From an uncultured Bacilli bacterium (GTDB lineage Bacteria; Bacillota_I; Bacilli_A; RF39; UBA660), in NCBI GenBank assembly GCA_910577505.1, contig CAJTLN010000001.1:372001-436000 (forward strand): a DNA stretch of 64,000 nucleotides. Direction: 5' to 3'. This document shows positions 61,170 to 64,000 of the stretch, piece after piece. A model generated the notes under the pieces. It did not search any database. It worked only from the letters and a program-made list of their open reading frames with translations, and was not told where the DNA came from. The translations under genes were made by a program, and so were the position numbers. The stretch's first letter is position 1. Each line of letters opens with the position of its first letter.

Positions 61170-61985
61170 ATGATAAGAAAATTTATTTCAGAACTTGTAG
61201 GTACAATGTTACTTGTAATTTTTGGATGTGGGACAGCTGTAGCAGTTAATAAATATGTAACTGGAATTTATGGCATTGCATTACCTTTTACAATGTTACT
61301 TATTGCTTTTGCTTTTGGTTTGATACTAATGGCTTTAGTATATACAATAGGTCGTGTATCTGGTGCACATGTTAACCCAGCAGTATCTATAGCAGCTTTA
61401 ATAGATGGAAGAATTACAGTTTTTGATTGTGTTTACTATGTAGCTGCACAAATATTAGGAGGAATTACAGGTGCTGCAATACTAGCATGGATTTTTGCAG
61501 CTAACACTGACTTAGGAGCTAATGGTTATGAAACATTAAGTGCTCTAAATAATGTAACAACTTTACCAGTTGCATTAGTTGTTGAAACTATTTTAACATT
61601 TGTATTTGTTTTAGTAGTATTATCTGCAACAAAAAAAGAAAACTGTAATTCAGGACTTGTTATTGGATTAACTTTAACACTAGTTCATATTATGGGTATT
61701 CCATTTACTGGAACAAGTGTAAATCCAGCAAGAAGTATTGGACCAGCTATCTTTACTAAAGGTGTTGCACTAGAACAATTATGGGTATTTATTGTTGCAC
61801 CAATAGTAGGTGGAATTCTAGCAGCATTGTTCTACAGATTCGTTATTGAAGATCGTTCTTCTACTGAAACAGTAGCTTTAGAGACTGAAGAAAATGAAGA
61901 GGTTGAAGAAGTTGAAGAAGAAATAGAAGAACCAGTAGTAGAAAAAGTAAAAAAGACTACAAGAAAAACAAAAAAGGATAAATAA
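61170..61985 (+). CDS. Aquaporin (MIP family, AqpZ-like)
   Basis: 271 residues. Six helices plus two NPA half-helices: 'GAHVNPAVS' and 'GTSVNPARS'. The Arg after the second NPA is the selectivity filter. 'IFGCGTAVAVNKY' opens the protein, as in AqpZ. The first filter position and length fit a water channel more than a glycerol facilitator. The C-terminal ~40 residues are a highly acidic then basic tail not usual in the family. Ends at a bidirectional terminator. Confidence 0.92.
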   Translation: MIRKFISELVGTMLLVIFGCGTAVAVNKYVTGIYGIALPFTMLLIAFAFGLILMALVYTIGRVSGAHVNPAVSIAALIDGRITVFDCVYYVAAQILGGITGAAILAWIFAANTDLGANGYETLSALNNVTTLPVALVVETILTFVFVLVVLSATKKENCNSGLVIGLTLTLVHIMGIPFTGTSVNPARSIGPAIFTKGVALEQLWVFIVAPIVGGILAALFYRFVIEDRSSTETVALETEENEEVEEVEEEIEEPVVEKVKKTTRKTKKDK

Positions 61986-61996
61986 TTATCCTTTTT
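61971..61996. terminator. Bidirectional terminator
   Basis: Perfect 11-bp stem (61971-61981 with 61986-61996), 4-base loop, A-run and T-run; ends both the aquaporin and hsp20 genes. Confidence 0.85.
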
Positions 61997-62395
61997 TTAA
62001 TTTATTTCGATGATTTTTTTAGTTTCGACTTTTTCTTTTTTAGGAACAGTAATTTTTAATATTCCATCAGCAAATTCAGCATTAATTGCTTCTTCATCAA
62101 TATCAGCAAAATTGAATGTTCTGCTTACTTTTCCGTAAACTCTTTCACGTCTAATATATTTTTTTCCTTCATCTTCTTCGTTGTTTTCGCTAGTCTTTTC
62201 AGCTACGATAGTTAAGATATTATCATCGCATTCGATTTTTATATCTTTCTTATCATATCCTGGAATATCCATTTCGATGTTATAATTTCCATCCTTTTCA
62301 TAAACATCACATTTCATCATTTCGTTTGCTCTTGGTGTTCTACCAAATTCATCGAAAATGTCATCTAAATAAAAACTTCTTGGAATTAAACTCAT
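61997..62395 (-). CDS. Hsp20 / alpha-crystallin small heat-shock protein
   Basis: 132 residues. The alpha-crystallin domain spans about 27-122: 'YNIEMDIPGYDKKDIKIEC', 'GKVSRTFNFADIDEEAINAEFADGILKITVPK'. ATP-independent holdase that forms oligomers and prevents aggregation. GAAGGAAG lies before the ATG. A CIRCE operator upstream (62439-62465) predicts HrcA repression. Confidence 0.95.
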   Translation of the reverse strand: MSLIPRSFYLDDIFDEFGRTPRANEMMKCDVYEKDGNYNIEMDIPGYDKKDIKIECDDNILTIVAEKTSENNEEDEGKKYIRRERVYGKVSRTFNFADIDEEAINAEFADGILKITVPKKEKVETKKIIEIN

Positions 62396-62438
62396 CTTAA
62401 TTCTTCCTTCTTTCTATAAACTAATCATACTACTATAA

Positions 62439-62465
62439 TTAGCACTTGTCAATAAAGAGTGCTAA
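62439..62465. promoter_or_regulatory. CIRCE element (HrcA operator)
   Basis: TTAGCACTT - 9 bases - GAGTGCTAA, matching the CIRCE consensus TTAGCACTC-N9-GAGTGCTAA with one mismatch. It lies 44 bases upstream of the hsp20 start. Confidence 0.93.
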
Positions 62466-62555
62466 TAAAATTATATTTATTTAGTATTATTTTATGTCTT
62501 TTTTACATTTATATACATTTTTTTGCTATAATACGAGAGAAAGCTGGCGATAACT

Positions 62556-63542
62556 ATGTGGAAAATAGGAAATGTTGAAATCCAAAACCAAATTGTTTTA
62601 GCTCCTATGGCTGGGATATCAAACACTTCATATCGTAAAATAATTAAAGAAATGGGTGCGGGACTTATTTATGCTGAAATGGTAAGTGATAAAGCAATAA
62701 TGTATTCAAACGAAAAAACATTTGATTTATTAAAGATGAGTGAAGAAGAAAGACCAATATCTCAACAGATTTTTGGAAGTGACGTAGAATCATTTGTTGC
62801 TGCTGCCAAAATAATTGAAGAACGTATGCATCCAGATATCATCGATATAAATATGGGATGCCCAGTTCCTAAAGTTGCAGTTCGTGCTCAAGCAGGTAGT
62901 GCTTTATTAAAAGACCCAGATAAAATTTATGAGATAGTTAAAGCAGTAGTAAAAGCGGTCAGTGTTCCTGTAACAGTTAAAATAAGAAGTGGTTGGGATG
63001 AAAATCATATTAATGCTATTGAAGTAGCTAAAAAATGTGAAAGTGCTGGTGCAAGTGCTATTGCAATCCATGCTAGAACACGCTCACAAGGTTATAGTGG
63101 TAAAGCAAATTGGAATATTATAAAAAAAGTAAAAGAAGCAGTATCTATTCCAGTAATTGGAAATGGTGATGTGACTACACCAGAGCTTGCCAAAAAAATG
63201 CTAGAAGAAACGAAATGCGATGCAGTTATGATAGGAAGAGGAGTTTTGGGAAATCCTTGGCTTATCAAAGAGTGCATTCATTATCTTGAAACAAATGAAT
63301 TATTACCACCAGTATCATTTATAGAAAAAGTAAATATGATGAAAAGACATTATCAAATACTATTAGAAGATAAGAATGAAAAAGCAGCTATTTTAGAAAT
63401 AAGAAGCTTTATAATATGGTATTTAAAAGGTATGCCAAAAAGTAAGGAAATCAAAAATCAAATTTGTCAAAGTAAGACAAGTGAAGAAATGTTTAAAATA
63501 ATTGATGAATATAAAAATTATTTAATTAACTATCAAGAATAG
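62556..63542 (+). CDS. dusB: tRNA-dihydrouridine synthase DusB
   Basis: 328 residues, normal length. 'APMAGISNTSYR' (FMN site), 'DINMGCPVPKV' with the catalytic Cys, 'VKIRSGWD', 'IHARTRSQGYSG' and 'MIGRGVLGNPW' match DusB. It reduces uridine in tRNA D loops using FMN and NADPH. 'GGCGATAACT' precedes the ATG, consistent with the local GGTGAT-type site. The next gene starts 11 bases later. Confidence 0.95.
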   Translation: MWKIGNVEIQNQIVLAPMAGISNTSYRKIIKEMGAGLIYAEMVSDKAIMYSNEKTFDLLKMSEEERPISQQIFGSDVESFVAAAKIIEERMHPDIIDINMGCPVPKVAVRAQAGSALLKDPDKIYEIVKAVVKAVSVPVTVKIRSGWDENHINAIEVAKKCESAGASAIAIHARTRSQGYSGKANWNIIKKVKEAVSIPVIGNGDVTTPELAKKMLEETKCDAVMIGRGVLGNPWLIKECIHYLETNELLPPVSFIEKVNMMKRHYQILLEDKNEKAAILEIRSFIIWYLKGMPKSKEIKNQICQSKTSEEMFKIIDEYKNYLINYQE

Positions 63543-63553
63543 GAAGATAATAT

Positions 63554-64000
63554 ATGGAAGAGAAAAAATTTGCAATAAAAAAAAGAGATAATAAATTCAC
63601 TTTACAAAAATCTGATCAAACAATTGAAATATGGCAAAGTAGCGATAATGATATATGGTTTGAAGCCAAAGAAGCTAAAGTGGAAATAGAACTAGATTCT
63701 CGTTCTTCAGATTTTTGTGAGTTTCAATTCTACGCAATATTTGAAAGATTAATGAAATCTATAATAGGAAGATTTATGTTAAAAGATGCTAAAGATTATT
63801 ATTCATCTTTACCGAGTGATTTTATTGACTTGGAAACTATGACTATTTCTTGGCATTCTGATGGTTCAATGGATAATATTTTAGGAATTGCTTATAATGG
63901 AGAAAGAATAAAAGTATCTATTACTAAAGCTAAGAAAGATAAAATATCAGGAAATAACAAAGTAAGAGTAAGAACAAATGGTTCGGATTATGGAACATAT
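63554..64000 (+). CDS. Hypothetical protein (3' partial at window end)
   Basis: At least 149 residues, open to the edge. The start ATG at 63554 follows AGGAAGATAATAT. The segment is soluble with charged strands ('KKFAIKKRDNKFTLQK', 'DNDIWFEAKEAKVEIELD') and an aromatic helix ('FCEFQFYAIFERLMKSIIGRFM'). Not recognised. It is probably co-transcribed with dusB. Confidence 0.6.
   Translation, partial: MEEKKFAIKKRDNKFTLQKSDQTIEIWQSSDNDIWFEAKEAKVEIELDSRSSDFCEFQFYAIFERLMKSIIGRFMLKDAKDYYSSLPSDFIDLETMTISWHSDGSMDNILGIAYNGERIKVSITKAKKDKISGNNKVRVRTNGSDYGTY

Noticed and set aside
1..64000. Prophage or large integrative element
   Set aside because: No integrase, phage structural or conjugation genes and no attachment repeats were seen; mobility traces are limited to the IS30 remnant.

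Overview
The window is AT-rich DNA with short intergenic gaps, Gram-positive ribosome binding sites (AGGAGG and a recurring GGTGAT-type site placed 3-4 bases before ATG), TGG-TATAAT extended -10 promoters, a CIRCE heat-shock operator, a lipoteichoic acid synthase family enzyme, a MurE with the DNPR motif of meso-diaminopimelate-adding enzymes, and sortase-type surface proteins. TGA is used as a stop (for example at 15486-15488), so the standard bacterial code applies and not the Mycoplasma code. This fits an uncultured, host-associated low-GC Bacillota of the Bacilli/Erysipelotrichia/RF39 type. The placement is inference.

Region by region. 1-13240 is mostly housekeeping: a degenerate GGDEF end, YihY, Tex, an LTA-synthase-like enzyme, AsnB, an orphan 575-residue protein, the uraA-upp pyrimidine salvage operon with an attenuator-like leader, and MurE. 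13337-17038 holds a broken chimeric gene (membrane zinc-ribbon/LRR protein joined to the tail of a radical-SAM DNA-repair protein), its intact DUF4130 partner, and a divergent GroEL-like chaperonin, followed by tRNA-Gly(TCC). 19928-23227 is an IS30-family remnant directly before a three-gene Ku / ATP-dependent ligase / LigD-type polymerase-phosphoesterase operon for non-homologous end joining. 25058-30468 is a tightly overlapping six-gene operon (CoaC, unknown, CoaB, class II aldolase-like, methyltransferase, aminotransferase) facing a divergent LysR regulator with a good T-N11-A operator between them.

30506-45770 is a patchwork of small enzymes (CPBP protease, LCMT-type methyltransferase, hydrolases, YbaK, Nudix, PnuC, HAD, deoxyinosine glycosylase) with several decayed genes: an XRE tail, a GNAT gene with an in-frame stop, a frameshifted membrane gene next to a duplicated gene end, and another small remnant. 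It also carries a DUF2975-XRE-DUF4173 operon behind a perfect 13-bp palindrome. 45872-49466 is a compact operon of two HhH-GPD proteins, an Fe-S-type uracil-DNA glycosylase, a Nudix hydrolase and a PHP phosphoesterase, which looks like a base-excision/nucleotide-sanitation module.

50281-55002 carries three paralogous cell-wall surface proteins with InlB-type B repeats and NPxT[GS]D sorting signals. They share long near-identical DNA blocks. The first is frameshifted, and the third is read from a promoter whose 17-bp spacer ends in ten consecutive G residues, the layout of a phase-variable promoter. The window ends with two large membrane proteins, a CCA-adding enzyme lacking one catalytic Asp, an aquaporin, CIRCE-controlled Hsp20, DusB and a partial gene. 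Together the window combines ordinary metabolism with an unusually rich set of DNA-repair genes and a locus suited to surface variation.
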